26,880 nucleotides of DNA from an uncultured Fusobacterium sp. (GTDB taxonomy: Bacteria; Fusobacteriota; Fusobacteriia; Fusobacteriales; Fusobacteriaceae). The translations under genes were made by a program, and so were the position numbers. Of the stretch, positions 16,197-23,552 are shown piece after piece. The DNA lies in the NCBI GenBank assembly GCA_900545035.1, contig UQXM01000008.1, positions 1 through 26,880 of the forward strand, written 5' to 3'. Positions within the stretch are counted from its first letter, which is position 1, and each line of letters opens with the position of its first letter. The notes under the pieces were generated by a model. That model searched no databases. It was not told the origin of the DNA and saw only the letters and a program-made list of their open reading frames with translations.

Positions 16197-16281
16197 CTAT
16201 AAAATAAGTGCCTTTTTGTATATTATCAGTTTTATATGTATTATTTCAATGCTATTTTTTGATAATTTTTCATTGATTTAT
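16197..16281. other. A/T-rich spacer between sigma-54 promoter and activator sites
   Basis: No coding sequence or clear operator was seen in this 85-base stretch of the divergent ygeX/ygeV-like intergenic region (16137-16440). It is the segment that must loop for the upstream activator to reach sigma-54 polymerase. CTATTTTTTGATA at 16252-16264 matches the IHF consensus with one mismatch, but such matches are common in A/T-rich DNA. Confidence 0.4.
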
Positions 16282-16296
16282 TTCTCATTTTGAGAA
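16282..16296. promoter_or_regulatory. Upstream activator site 1, perfect inverted repeat
   Basis: TTCTCATTTTGAGAA consists of perfect inverted 6-base arms TTCTCA and TGAGAA around TTT. The same 15 bases recur exactly at 16369-16383. It lies about 100 bases upstream of the -12/-24 promoter, the usual distance for an enhancer bound by a Fis-type HTH of a sigma-54 activator. The activator gene next door is the likely source of the binding protein. Confidence 0.75.
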
Positions 16297-16300
16297 TTTT

Positions 16301-16315
16301 ATCGCATTTTGAGAA
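16301..16315. promoter_or_regulatory. Upstream activator site 2, degenerate copy
   Basis: ATCGCATTTTGAGAA keeps the spacer and right arm TGAGAA of site 1, with two changes in the left arm. It starts 19 bases after site 1, close to two helical turns, so two activator dimers could bind on one face of the DNA. Confidence 0.65.
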
Positions 16316-16345
16316 AACAGAAATATCCCTTTATTTTTCAATACT

Positions 16346-16351
16346 TTCTCA
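16346..16351 (+). promoter_or_regulatory. Possible half-site of the activator element
   Basis: A lone TTCTCA arm followed by A/T-rich DNA with no matching right arm. Its 23-base offset from site 16369-16383 is near two helical turns. It could be a weak site or chance. Confidence 0.3.
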
Positions 16352-16368
16352 AAAATTTATATTTTTCT

Positions 16369-16383
16369 TTCTCATTTTGAGAA
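16369..16383. promoter_or_regulatory. Activator site 3, perfect copy overlapping the regulator's -35 region
   Basis: This is an exact second copy of TTCTCATTTTGAGAA, 87 bases from site 1. It covers the position where the -35 element of the plus-strand regulator promoter would lie (TATAAT at 16391-16396). Bound protein could serve as a distal enhancer for ygeX and also block transcription of its own gene, giving negative autoregulation. Confidence 0.7.
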
Positions 16384-16390
16384 AATATAC

Positions 16391-16396
16391 TATAAT
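16391..16396 (+). promoter_or_regulatory. -10 element of the ygeV-like regulator promoter
   Basis: A perfect TATAAT lies about 45 bases before the regulator ATG at 16441. The matching -35 (around 16368-16373) is poor and sits inside activator site 3. The leader carries a strong GGGGAGGGGGAG ribosome-binding region at 16421-16432. Confidence 0.55.
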
Positions 16397-16440
16397 TAAA
16401 ATAAAAAAGAAAATATTTTTGGGGAGGGGGAGAAGAAAAA

Positions 16441-18159
16441 ATGAATCATCTGCTGATGAAAATAAAAGATGATGTAATGAAATATGCCGAAACTATTTCA
16501 CAGGTTTTAAATGTTGATGTTGAAGTCATGGACAGAAATCTTGTAAGGATTGCCGGAACAGGAAGAATAAAAGAAAAAGTAGGAATGAGTATGTCGGAAG
16601 AAGCTCATATTTACAAAAAAGTTCTGAAAACAAAAGAGACCTATGTTATCACAAATCCCAGAAAAGAGGAAATCTGCGACAGTTGCCCCTCAAGAGGTAC
16701 ATGCGGAGAAGTGATGGAAATTTCCACACCCATTATTTTTAAATCTGAAGCTGTGGGAGTTATAGGTCTTATCTGTTTTGATGAAATGCAGAAAAGGGAA
16801 TTTCTTTATAAAAGAGAACCATATATAAAATTTCTGAAACAGATGGCGGCTTTTATAAGTGCCAGAGTATATCAAGAAAATGAAAAAATTATGATTGAAA
16901 ACAACAATCAGGTACTTTTGAATGTTGTGGACAGAATACCAAATGCCATAATTATTACAAATGAAGACAACAAAGTTGAGCTTATAAACGATACGGGAAC
17001 AAAACTTTTCGGAAATTTTTCTTCTGAAATGTATGTGAAAGCAAAAGATATCGCAGATATGTTTGATAAGAAAGAATTTTCTCTTACATGCGGCAATACA
17101 ACCCATGATGTTGTTGGAGATATTTTAAATTTCCCCACACATATGGGGCGTTTCAGAACTCTTTATGTTTTTCAGGAAGCTGAAAAATTTAAAAAATATC
17201 TTCATCAGTTCAACAGTAGTTATGCAAAAATATTTGTTTTCAATTCCCCGCAGATGCAGAATGTTTATTCAAAAATACAAAAAGTGGCAAAAACAACAAC
17301 CACAATTTTAATAACAGGTGAGAGCGGAACAGGAAAAGAGGTGGCAGCAAGAGCTGTCCATGAAAACAGCAACAGAGCTGATAAACCTTTTATTCCCGTA
17401 AACTGCGGTGCTATTCCTGAAAATCTTATGGAGAGTGAATTTTTCGGATATGTGAAAGGAGCTTTTACCGGAGCAAACCCCAAAGGAAAAATCGGATATT
17501 TTGAACAAGCTGACGGAGGAACGATTTTCCTTGACGAAATCGGAGATATGCCTCTTTCTCTTCAGGTAAAACTTTTAAGAGTGCTTCAGGAAAAAACAAT
17601 CACTCCCGTCGGTGCCGGACAAGGAAAAAATATTGATATAAGGATAATTGCAGCAACAAATAAAAATCTTGAAGAGCTTGTGAAAGAAAATAAATTCAGA
17701 GAAGATTTATATTACAGACTGAATGTTTTTCCTGTGGACATTCCTCCTCTTCGCAGCAGACCAAAAGATATTGAAGAACTTTCAGAATATTTTATTGTAA
17801 AATATTCACAGCTTTTCAATACTCCTATAAAGCCTATTTCAGACGAAGTTATGAAAGCTTTCACATCTTACGGCTGGCCGGGAAATATCAGAGAGTTGAA
17901 AAATGTGATAGAATATATTATAAATGTAGTGGACGAAAGAGATTCTTTTATATCTCTCAAACATCTGCCTCCGAGATTTGTGATTTCTTCAGAAGAGAAA
18001 AAAATTCAAACTCTGGCAGAAATGGAAAAAGATGCAATCAAAACCCTTCTTCAAAGATTTGGTACTTCTTCAAAAGACAAAGTAAAAATTGCAGAAACTT
18101 TGGATATCAGTCTTGCTACACTGTACAGAAAATTAAAACAGTACAGTCTGGAAAAATAA
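16441..18159 (+). CDS. ygeV: Sigma-54-dependent transcriptional activator, YgeV-like
   Basis: A 572-residue enhancer-binding protein. Residues 1-150 form a sensor region containing C79-x2-C82-x5-C88 (CDSCPSRGTC), which could bind a metal or iron-sulfur cluster. A PAS-like segment follows at about 160-240 (RIPNAIIITNEDNKVELIN). The AAA+ domain at about 262-490 has Walker A GESGTGKE (293-300), the sigma-54-contacting GAFTGA (340-345) and Walker B TIFLDEIGD (361-369). A Fis-type HTH (VKIAETLDISLATLYRKL) ends the protein. The arrangement matches E. coli YgeV, encoded beside ygeWXY. It is divergent from the ygeX operon, shares the intergenic region with its sigma-54 promoter and repeated sites, and is very probably its activator. 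The ligand is unknown; a purine or ureide intermediate is plausible. Confidence 0.92.
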   Translation: MNHLLMKIKDDVMKYAETISQVLNVDVEVMDRNLVRIAGTGRIKEKVGMSMSEEAHIYKKVLKTKETYVITNPRKEEICDSCPSRGTCGEVMEISTPIIFKSEAVGVIGLICFDEMQKREFLYKREPYIKFLKQMAAFISARVYQENEKIMIENNNQVLLNVVDRIPNAIIITNEDNKVELINDTGTKLFGNFSSEMYVKAKDIADMFDKKEFSLTCGNTTHDVVGDILNFPTHMGRFRTLYVFQEAEKFKKYLHQFNSSYAKIFVFNSPQMQNVYSKIQKVAKTTTTILITGESGTGKEVAARAVHENSNRADKPFIPVNCGAIPENLMESEFFGYVKGAFTGANPKGKIGYFEQADGGTIFLDEIGDMPLSLQVKLLRVLQEKTITPVGAGQGKNIDIRIIAATNKNLEELVKENKFREDLYYRLNVFPVDIPPLRSRPKDIEELSEYFIVKYSQLFNTPIKPISDEVMKAFTSYGWPGNIRELKNVIEYIINVVDERDSFISLKHLPPRFVISSEEKKIQTLAEMEKDAIKTLLQRFGTSSKDKVKIAETLDISLATLYRKLKQYSLEK

Positions 18160-18193
18160 TTTTGTAATTTTTTAAATTCACTGGGGGATTTAC

Positions 18194-19621
18194 ATGAAAA
18201 AAGACAATTTTCTTTTCAGCAAAAAATCCGAAGAAAAATATTATCAGCAGCTGTACAAAATCTTTAAATCAGAGATTGACACAGGGAAACTTCCCCCTGA
18301 TTCAAAACTTCCTTCTGTAAGGCAGACTGCCGTAAAATACAAGGTAAATATAAATACAGTTCTTCAGGCATATAATCTTTTGGAAAAAAACGGACTTATT
18401 GAAAAAATTCCCGGAAAAGGGTGTTTCATCAGAAGAAATTCTGATTTTACGATGAATACAAAAATGCAGCCGATAATGGATAATTTCAGATACGGACAGG
18501 AAGCCGATGAAAAAATTATAAATTTTTCAAACGGAACTCCCCCATCTGAATATTTTCCTGCCGAAACATACAGAAAACTTGCCGATGAAATAATAAAAGA
18601 GTATGGAGCTGAAATTTTTGAATATCAGAATGTGCAGGGTCTTGAAAGTTTAAGAGTTATTCTCTCGGAAGAGCTTGAAAAAGATGATATTTTTGTAACA
18701 GAAGACGATATTCTCATAACTTCGGGAACACAGCATGCTCTTGATATTATACTCAATGTTTTTCATTCGGCGGCAGTTCCCGCTGCTGTGGTATCAAATC
18801 CGACATATCCGAATGCTCTGAATTTAATCAGCAGACACTGCCGAATACTTACTGTTGATTTGCAGAACGACGGTTGGAATTTGACAGAATTTGAAAATAT
18901 TTTGAAAAGAGAAAAAATAAATCTTGTGTATGAAGTTTTTAATTTCCAAAATCCCACAGGAGTAAAGTGGAGTTTATCAAAAAAGAAAAAACTTATTGAA
19001 CTGGCACAGAAATATGATTTTTATATTATCGAAGACGATACATTTTCTGATTTTTATTATATGGGAGAAAAGCCTGAAACTTTAAAAAGTCTTGACAAAA
19101 CAGGACATGAAAGAGTAATCTACATAAAAACATATTCAAAAACAATTATGCCGGGAATATGTTCCGCCCTTATGGCTGCTCCGAAAATTTTTATGGAGAA
19201 AGCTGTGCTTGTAAAATACAGCCTCGATACTACCTGCTCGGGACTTAATCAAAAAATTCTGGAATATTTTATCCGTGAAGGATATCTTGAAAAACATATC
19301 TCTCATGTAAGAAAAATTTTCAAAGAAAAATATATGTATACTATGGAGCTTCTGAAAGAAATTCCTCATCTCAAAATAATGCACATTCCTGAAGGAGGAT
19401 TTTTTATCTGGATACTGCTGGCAGAACATATTGACGGAGAAAAATTTTACAGATATTGTCGGGAAAGAGGTGTGTCCGTTCTTCCCGGAAGTGTATTCTA
19501 TGATGACAAAAGAGCAGAATGTAAAATAAGGCTTACATTTGTTTCCTGCACAAAGGACGAAATCAAAAAAGGAACGGAAATTATAAAAAACATACTTATA
19601 AACTGCAAATATAAAAAATAA
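18194..19621 (+). CDS. pdxR: MocR/PdxR-family regulator (GntR winged helix fused to aminotransferase-like domain)
   Basis: A 475-residue protein with an N-terminal GntR winged helix at about 12-80 (LPSVRQTAVKYKVNINTVLQ) and a fold-type I aminotransferase-like domain from about 105. The PLP-binding lysine is K316 in TYSKTIMPG; NPTYPNA and FQNPTG are typical of the fold. MocR proteins sense PLP or amino-adducts of it, and PdxR members control vitamin B6 genes. It overlaps the first possible start of the downstream pyridoxal/pyridoxamine kinase gene (TAATG), so the two are co-transcribed, unlike the common divergent PdxR layout. It begins 34 bases after the activator gene with no terminator between, and has a GGGGGA ribosome-binding site. 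PdxR function is inferred from the neighbour. Confidence 0.85.
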   Translation: MKKDNFLFSKKSEEKYYQQLYKIFKSEIDTGKLPPDSKLPSVRQTAVKYKVNINTVLQAYNLLEKNGLIEKIPGKGCFIRRNSDFTMNTKMQPIMDNFRYGQEADEKIINFSNGTPPSEYFPAETYRKLADEIIKEYGAEIFEYQNVQGLESLRVILSEELEKDDIFVTEDDILITSGTQHALDIILNVFHSAAVPAAVVSNPTYPNALNLISRHCRILTVDLQNDGWNLTEFENILKREKINLVYEVFNFQNPTGVKWSLSKKKKLIELAQKYDFYIIEDDTFSDFYYMGEKPETLKSLDKTGHERVIYIKTYSKTIMPGICSALMAAPKIFMEKAVLVKYSLDTTCSGLNQKILEYFIREGYLEKHISHVRKIFKEKYMYTMELLKEIPHLKIMHIPEGGFFIWILLAEHIDGEKFYRYCRERGVSVLPGSVFYDDKRAECKIRLTFVSCTKDEIKKGTEIIKNILINCKYKK

Positions 19622-19638
19622 TGCGAAAGGAAAATTTT

Positions 19639-20520
19639 ATGAAAAAAATATTACAGAAAACAGCTGCAATCCATGATTTGTCAGGATATGGAAGAGCTTC
19701 CCTTACAACTGTCATTCCTATTCTTTCAACAATGGGTATACAAGTCTGCCCTCTTCCAACAGCTGTTCTTTCAACACAGACAAGCGGTTTTGAAAATTAC
19801 AGTTTCGCAGATCTCACAGATTATATGGAAAAACATATTGCCCACTGGAAATCACTGAATCTTGAATTTGACTGCATATATTCAGGATTTTTAGGTTCTG
19901 TAAGACAGATACAGATTGTTTCTGATTTTATAGATTATTTCGGCACAAAGGAAAATCTTGTGGTAATTGACCCTGTTCTTGGGGACAATGGTCTGCTTTA
20001 CGATTCAATGGGAGAAGAAATGGTGGCAGAGATGAGAAAGCTTGTTTCCAAGGCTGATATCATCACTCCCAATTTTACAGAAGCTGCTTTTCTTCTGGGA
20101 AAAGAATACAGAAAAAGCATAACTCTTGACGAGGCAAAAATATGGCTGAAAAAACTTTCTGATTTGGGAGCAGAAACTGTTATCATAACAACTGTCCCTC
20201 TTGAAAATGAAGAAGATAAAATAAGCGTCCTTGCTTATGAAAAAGAAAAAAATAATTTCTGGAAAGTTTCCTGCAAACATATTCCTATATCTTATCCCGG
20301 AACGGGAGACGCTTATACAAGCGTGGTTGTGGGAAGTCTTATGCAGGGGGACAGTCTGCCCACAGCTGTTGACAGAGGTGTGCAGTTTATTTCCCAATGT
20401 ATAAAATCAAGCTACGGATTTATGTATCCTCAAAGAGAAGGGGTGCTTCTCGAAAAAAATCTTTCTCTTTTAAATATGCCTGTTTTTAATGCTTCTTATG
20501 AGCTTATTAACAATAAATAA
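19639..20520 (+). CDS. Pyridoxal/pyridoxamine kinase (PdxK/PdxY family)
   Basis: A cytoplasmic kinase that phosphorylates B6 vitamers to feed the PLP pool. Family signs are AAIHDLSGYGRASL at the N-terminus, QTSGFENY, IYSGFLGS, VIDPVLGDNG, ITPNFTEAAFLLG and the C-terminal catalytic loop PGTGDAYTS, whose Asp is the base. I choose ATG 19639 (293 residues) because AAAGGA lies about eight bases upstream; the ATG at 19621 overlaps the preceding stop codon but has no ribosome-binding site of its own. The PdxR-type gene directly upstream supports B6 salvage. PLP made here could serve YgeX, which is encoded in the divergent operon. Confidence 0.9.
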   Translation: MKKILQKTAAIHDLSGYGRASLTTVIPILSTMGIQVCPLPTAVLSTQTSGFENYSFADLTDYMEKHIAHWKSLNLEFDCIYSGFLGSVRQIQIVSDFIDYFGTKENLVVIDPVLGDNGLLYDSMGEEMVAEMRKLVSKADIITPNFTEAAFLLGKEYRKSITLDEAKIWLKKLSDLGAETVIITTVPLENEEDKISVLAYEKEKNNFWKVSCKHIPISYPGTGDAYTSVVVGSLMQGDSLPTAVDRGVQFISQCIKSSYGFMYPQREGVLLEKNLSLLNMPVFNASYELINNK

Positions 20521-20552
20521 ATTTTTTATATTTTTGGTAGGAGGTAATTTTT

Positions 20553-21095
20553 ATGAAAGTTTTAATTTTAAACGGAAGTCCAAGACTTAACGGAAACACA
20601 AAAACTGCTCTTAAAGCTGTGGCAGAAGGAGTTGTTGAAAACTGTATACACGATGTGGAGCTTATTGATGTGGCAAAATACAACATCAAAGGATGTATGT
20701 CATGCAATTCCTGCAAAACTAACGGAGGAACTTGTGTTATAAAAGATGAAGCAATGCCTCTTGTGGAAAAAATATATGAAGCTGATGTTGTAATCTTCGG
20801 TTCTCCTGTTTACTGGTGGGGAATTACAGCCCAGCTGAAAGCCCTTATTGACAGAATTTACTGCAAAAATCCGGGACTTGATAAATTAAAGAAAAAAATA
20901 GGAATTGTGGCTGTGGGAGCTGCCGATCTTTCTGACAAAGAATATGAACTGATAAGCGGACAGTTTGAGTGTATCTGTGAATACTTAAACTGGGAACTTG
21001 TTATTGATGAGTCAATCTCTGCTTATGCTGTGGGAGATTTGGCTAAAAATACAAAAAAAATCAAAGAGCTTAAAGAGCTTTGGAAAAAAATATAA
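20553..21095 (+). CDS. NAD(P)H-dependent FMN reductase/flavodoxin-fold oxidoreductase
   Basis: A 180-residue flavodoxin-fold protein. The FMN phosphate-binding loop is LNGSPRLNGNTKTAL at the N-terminus, and GSPVYWWGITAQLKALIDR is the typical second flavin motif. GCMSCNSCKTNGG-C near residues 49-62 resembles the cysteine-rich stretch of iron-sulfur flavoproteins, although the compact 4Fe-4S spacing is not fully evident. It is likely a cytoplasmic electron-transfer flavoprotein or a quinone or nitro reductase; the partner is unknown. The start is ATG with GGAGG upstream, 32 bases after the kinase gene, with no terminator in the gap. A functional link to the neighbours cannot be shown from sequence. 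Confidence 0.85.
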   Translation: MKVLILNGSPRLNGNTKTALKAVAEGVVENCIHDVELIDVAKYNIKGCMSCNSCKTNGGTCVIKDEAMPLVEKIYEADVVIFGSPVYWWGITAQLKALIDRIYCKNPGLDKLKKKIGIVAVGAADLSDKEYELISGQFECICEYLNWELVIDESISAYAVGDLAKNTKKIKELKELWKKI

Positions 21096-21122
21096 TTCAG
21101 TAAATTTATTTTAGAGGTAATT

Positions 21123-21785
21123 GTGAAAAAAAGACTGTTAATAATAGAAGATGAAAAAAATTTAATGAAAGTTCTTTCTGACACTCTTTCGGAAGATTTT
21201 GAAATAATTCAAAGTTTTGACGGAAAAGAAGGGCTTGAATATTTCTATGAAAAAACTCCCGACCTTGTTCTTTTGGATATAAATCTTCCAAAAATTATCG
21301 GCTGGGATATATGCAGAGAAATAAGAAAAATATCCAATGTTCCTATTATAATAATGACAGCAAGAGATTCAGACATTGATGAATATAACGGTCTCAGCAT
21401 AGGAGCTGATGATTATGTTACAAAGCCTTTCAATTTAAAAATTCTTGCTCTGAAAATAAAAAAATTATTAAAAATAGACGGGAACAGCATATACAGATTT
21501 GAAAATTTTTCTTTTGACGCAAAAAAAGGGGAGATTTCTGTAAACGGAAAAATCATCGAACTTACAAGAAGAGAGATACAGTTTCTTGAATATATGTTCA
21601 AAAACAAAGGAATAATTTTTTCCAGAGAACAGCTTTTAAATGAAGTATGGGGATTTGATTTTGACGGAGATGACAGAGTGGTAGATACTCTGGTAAGAAG
21701 AATAAGAAAAAAACTGGAAAATTACGATTTTCTTTTAAAAACCGTAAGAGGAATGGGGTATACTCTTGATGAAAATAAAAATTAA
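21123..21785 (+). CDS. OmpR/PhoB-family response regulator
   Basis: A 220-residue two-component regulator. The receiver domain covers about 1-118, with acidic pocket IEDE at 8-11, phospho-acceptor D52 (LLDINLP), the T79 switch region (IIMTAR) and K101 (VTKPF). The winged-helix DNA-binding domain covers about 125-218 and ends in the usual VRGMGYTL. The start is GTG, preceded by AGAGG. A TATAAT overlaps the stop codon of the upstream oxidoreductase (21091-21096), but no convincing -35 was found. It overlaps the kinase gene by 17 bases, so the two are coupled. The likely target is the small exported protein gene immediately after the kinase. Confidence 0.95.
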   Translation: MKKRLLIIEDEKNLMKVLSDTLSEDFEIIQSFDGKEGLEYFYEKTPDLVLLDINLPKIIGWDICREIRKISNVPIIIMTARDSDIDEYNGLSIGADDYVTKPFNLKILALKIKKLLKIDGNSIYRFENFSFDAKKGEISVNGKIIELTRREIQFLEYMFKNKGIIFSREQLLNEVWGFDFDGDDRVVDTLVRRIRKKLENYDFLLKTVRGMGYTLDENKN

Positions 21786-23085
21786 TCTTTTCAGAAAAAT
21801 ATTTTTGTTTTCAGTTTCTCTGATTATTTTTACAGTTTCCCTAAGCTATATTTTAAGCACCTTTGCTGCTGACTCTTTCTATATTGCCAGAAAGAAAAAT
21901 GAGATTATAAAAATAAAAAACACTGCTCTGAAATTTGCAGATGACGAGTATGTTCTGGAAGAATATATTGAGAATATTCAGGACAAAGAGGGAATAAATA
22001 TTCAGATTGAAAATAAAGAAAGCAGAAATTCACACCACAGAAGAAGACGGAACAGATACGGAGATATCGGTGAGGGATTTAATGTTGTATCTCTTCCCAA
22101 TACAAACATAACTCTTCTTATATATAAAGAAGATATTTCTTCAAACAAAACTCTTTTTGCAACAACTTCTCTCTCTGTTATGGGAAGCCACAGACATGAA
22201 GTATATCTTCTTAATCTCATAACTCTTGCGGCAGCAATGGGTATAAGCATATTTATAAGCAGAAAATTTGCCAAAAATATTACAGACAACATCGGAGTTT
22301 TAAACAGAACGGCACAAAAAATTTCCTGCCTTGATTTTTCGGAAAAGCCTGAAATAAATACTACCGATGAACTGAAAGATTTGAGCAGAAGCATTGGAAT
22401 TATGGCTGACAATATTTCTTCTTCCATTGAAGGACTTAATACTTTTGTATCAAATGCATCCCACGAACTGAAAACACCAATAGCTGTTATAAACACTCAT
22501 GCACAGTATCTCCTTTCAGGAAAAATTACAGATGAAACAGAAAGAAAAAAATACTGCAGAGTAATTTTAAATGAAAGCTCCCGTATGGATACACTGGTAA
22601 AAGACCTGCTTCTTATGTCCAGACTTTCTTCAGCAGACACAAATTTTCAGAAAGAAAACTTTGACCTAAAAGAACTCTTGAAAGAAAGCATTGAACAGTT
22701 TGAATTTTTGGAGCTGCAAAAAGATATAGAGTGGGAAATCTCTCTGGATAATATAAAAGCAACGGGAAGCAGAAAACTTCTCAAAATAGCTTTTAATAAT
22801 ATTATTCAGAACAGTCTGAAATATTCTCCCGAAAATTCAAAAATACAGATTTACCAAAAAGAAAATAAAATCTGTTTTGAAAATCCCATGTATCTCAGCG
22901 AGGGAACAGATACAGAGAAATTGTTTCAGCCTTTTTTCAGAGGAAAAAATGCCACAGAAATAAAAATAGAAGGAAGCGGACTTGGACTTTCTCTTATAAA
23001 AAGAATTTTTGATATCCATATGATAAAACACGGAGCAGAAATACAAAACAACAAATTTATTTTTTGGTTTGACATATTCAGGTAA
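21769..23085 (+). CDS. Membrane sensor histidine kinase
   Basis: A 438-residue inner-membrane kinase with TM1 at about 11-33, a periplasmic sensor of about 110 residues, TM2 at about 146-165, HAMP, dimerisation and ATPase domains. The phospho-acceptor His is in SNASHELKTPIAV at about residue 232; the N-box reads NIIQNSLKYSP and the G2 box EGSGLGLSLIKRIF. The usual DxGxG G1 box is not recognisable; ICFENP stands where it should be. The periplasmic loop has SHHRRRRNR near residues 88-96 and a second SHRHE just before TM2, which could bind metal or an anionic ligand. Start ATG 21769 is preferred over the adjacent in-frame TTG. It pairs with the overlapping response regulator. Confidence 0.92.
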   Translation: MKIKINLFRKIFLFSVSLIIFTVSLSYILSTFAADSFYIARKKNEIIKIKNTALKFADDEYVLEEYIENIQDKEGINIQIENKESRNSHHRRRRNRYGDIGEGFNVVSLPNTNITLLIYKEDISSNKTLFATTSLSVMGSHRHEVYLLNLITLAAAMGISIFISRKFAKNITDNIGVLNRTAQKISCLDFSEKPEINTTDELKDLSRSIGIMADNISSSIEGLNTFVSNASHELKTPIAVINTHAQYLLSGKITDETERKKYCRVILNESSRMDTLVKDLLLMSRLSSADTNFQKENFDLKELLKESIEQFEFLELQKDIEWEISLDNIKATGSRKLLKIAFNNIIQNSLKYSPENSKIQIYQKENKICFENPMYLSEGTDTEKLFQPFFRGKNATEIKIEGSGLGLSLIKRIFDIHMIKHGAEIQNNKFIFWFDIFR

Positions 23086-23097
23086 CAATTATATTTT
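23069..23097 (+). promoter_or_regulatory. Possible promoter of the small exported protein gene
   Basis: A perfect TTGACA (23069-23074) inside the last codons of the kinase gene is followed after 17 bases by TATTTT (23092-23097), a 4-of-6 match. A perfect TATAAT lies five bases further on, but at 22-base spacing. This would allow separate expression of the exported protein, possibly under the adjacent response regulator. No repeated operator was seen. Confidence 0.4.
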
Positions 23098-23140
23098 ATA
23101 ATCTTCTCATAAAAGAAAAATTAACAAAGGAGAAAACAAT

Positions 23141-23494
23141 ATGAAAAGATTATTAATAGGAAGCTTAATGGCACTTACAATAGGAACGGCTGCTTTTGCA
23201 GGTATGCATCACGGAGGAATGAGAAATCCGGCAGGACATCACATGGGAAGAGAATGCGGTTATCCAAGAAACGAAAAAGCAAGAATTTTCATTGATGAAA
23301 GAAGACTGGAAATCAGAAAAGAACTTTTAAACGAAAAACCTGACTGGAATAAAATTCAAAGACTTAACTCTGAAATAGCCGACAAAAGAGCTGAAGTAAA
23401 AACTGAAAACATGAAATACAGATTTGAAAACAGAGATAAAATAAATGAATTTTACAGAGAATATCATAATCCAAATATGATGAAACAAAATTAA
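23141..23494 (+). CDS. Small exported His/Met-rich protein, Spy/CpxP/ZraP-like
   Basis: A 117-residue protein with a clear signal peptide (KR, hydrophobic 4-18, cleavage after AFA near residue 20). The mature N-terminus is rich in potential metal ligands: MHHGGM, GHHMG and one Cys in RECGYP. The remainder is charged and helical (RIFIDERRLEIRKELLNEK, then IADKRAEVKTE), like the short helical periplasmic chaperones and metal sensors of the Spy/CpxP/ZraP group. It directly follows a two-component system, as those proteins often do, with AAAGGAG as ribosome-binding site. A role in envelope stress or metal buffering is inference; similarity is by composition and layout, not a definite family match. 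Confidence 0.75.
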   Translation: MKRLLIGSLMALTIGTAAFAGMHHGGMRNPAGHHMGRECGYPRNEKARIFIDERRLEIRKELLNEKPDWNKIQRLNSEIADKRAEVKTENMKYRFENRDKINEFYREYHNPNMMKQN

Positions 23495-23508
23495 TTATAT
23501 TATTATTG

Positions 23509-23544
23509 AAACAGGGCTTCTGCACAATTGCAGAAACCCTGTTT
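23509..23544. terminator. Bidirectional rho-independent terminator between convergent genes
   Basis: Outer arms AAACAGGG (23509-23516) and CCCTGTTT (23537-23544) and inner arms TTCTGCA and TGCAGAA pair around a CAAT loop, with a single C-A mismatch between them. T-rich DNA follows on the plus strand and the A-rich left flank gives a U-tract on the minus strand. It serves both the exported-protein gene (plus) and the sulfatase maturase gene (minus). Confidence 0.9.
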
Positions 23545-23552
23545 TATTATAT

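Noticed and set aside
16174..16202. Sigma-70 promoter for ygeX using TATAAT at 16179-16174
   Set aside because: The -35 position (TTATAG) matches poorly, whereas the overlapping -24/-12 sequence has exact sigma-54 spacing and a sigma-54 activator gene lies alongside.
16252..16264. IHF-like site between the sigma-54 promoter and the enhancer sites
   Set aside because: One mismatch to a degenerate consensus in very A/T-rich DNA is expected by chance, and the presence of IHF in this organism is not known from the window.
16282..16383. Recurring TTCTCA/TGAGAA units considered as a short CRISPR-like array
   Set aside because: Units are 15-base palindromes with irregular spacing and no uniform spacers, and no cas genes are present; enhancer sites explain them.
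19621..19638. Upstream ATG as the start of the B6 kinase
   Set aside because: It overlaps the preceding stop codon but has no Shine-Dalgarno, while ATG 19639 has AAAGGA at good spacing; the alternative adds only six residues.
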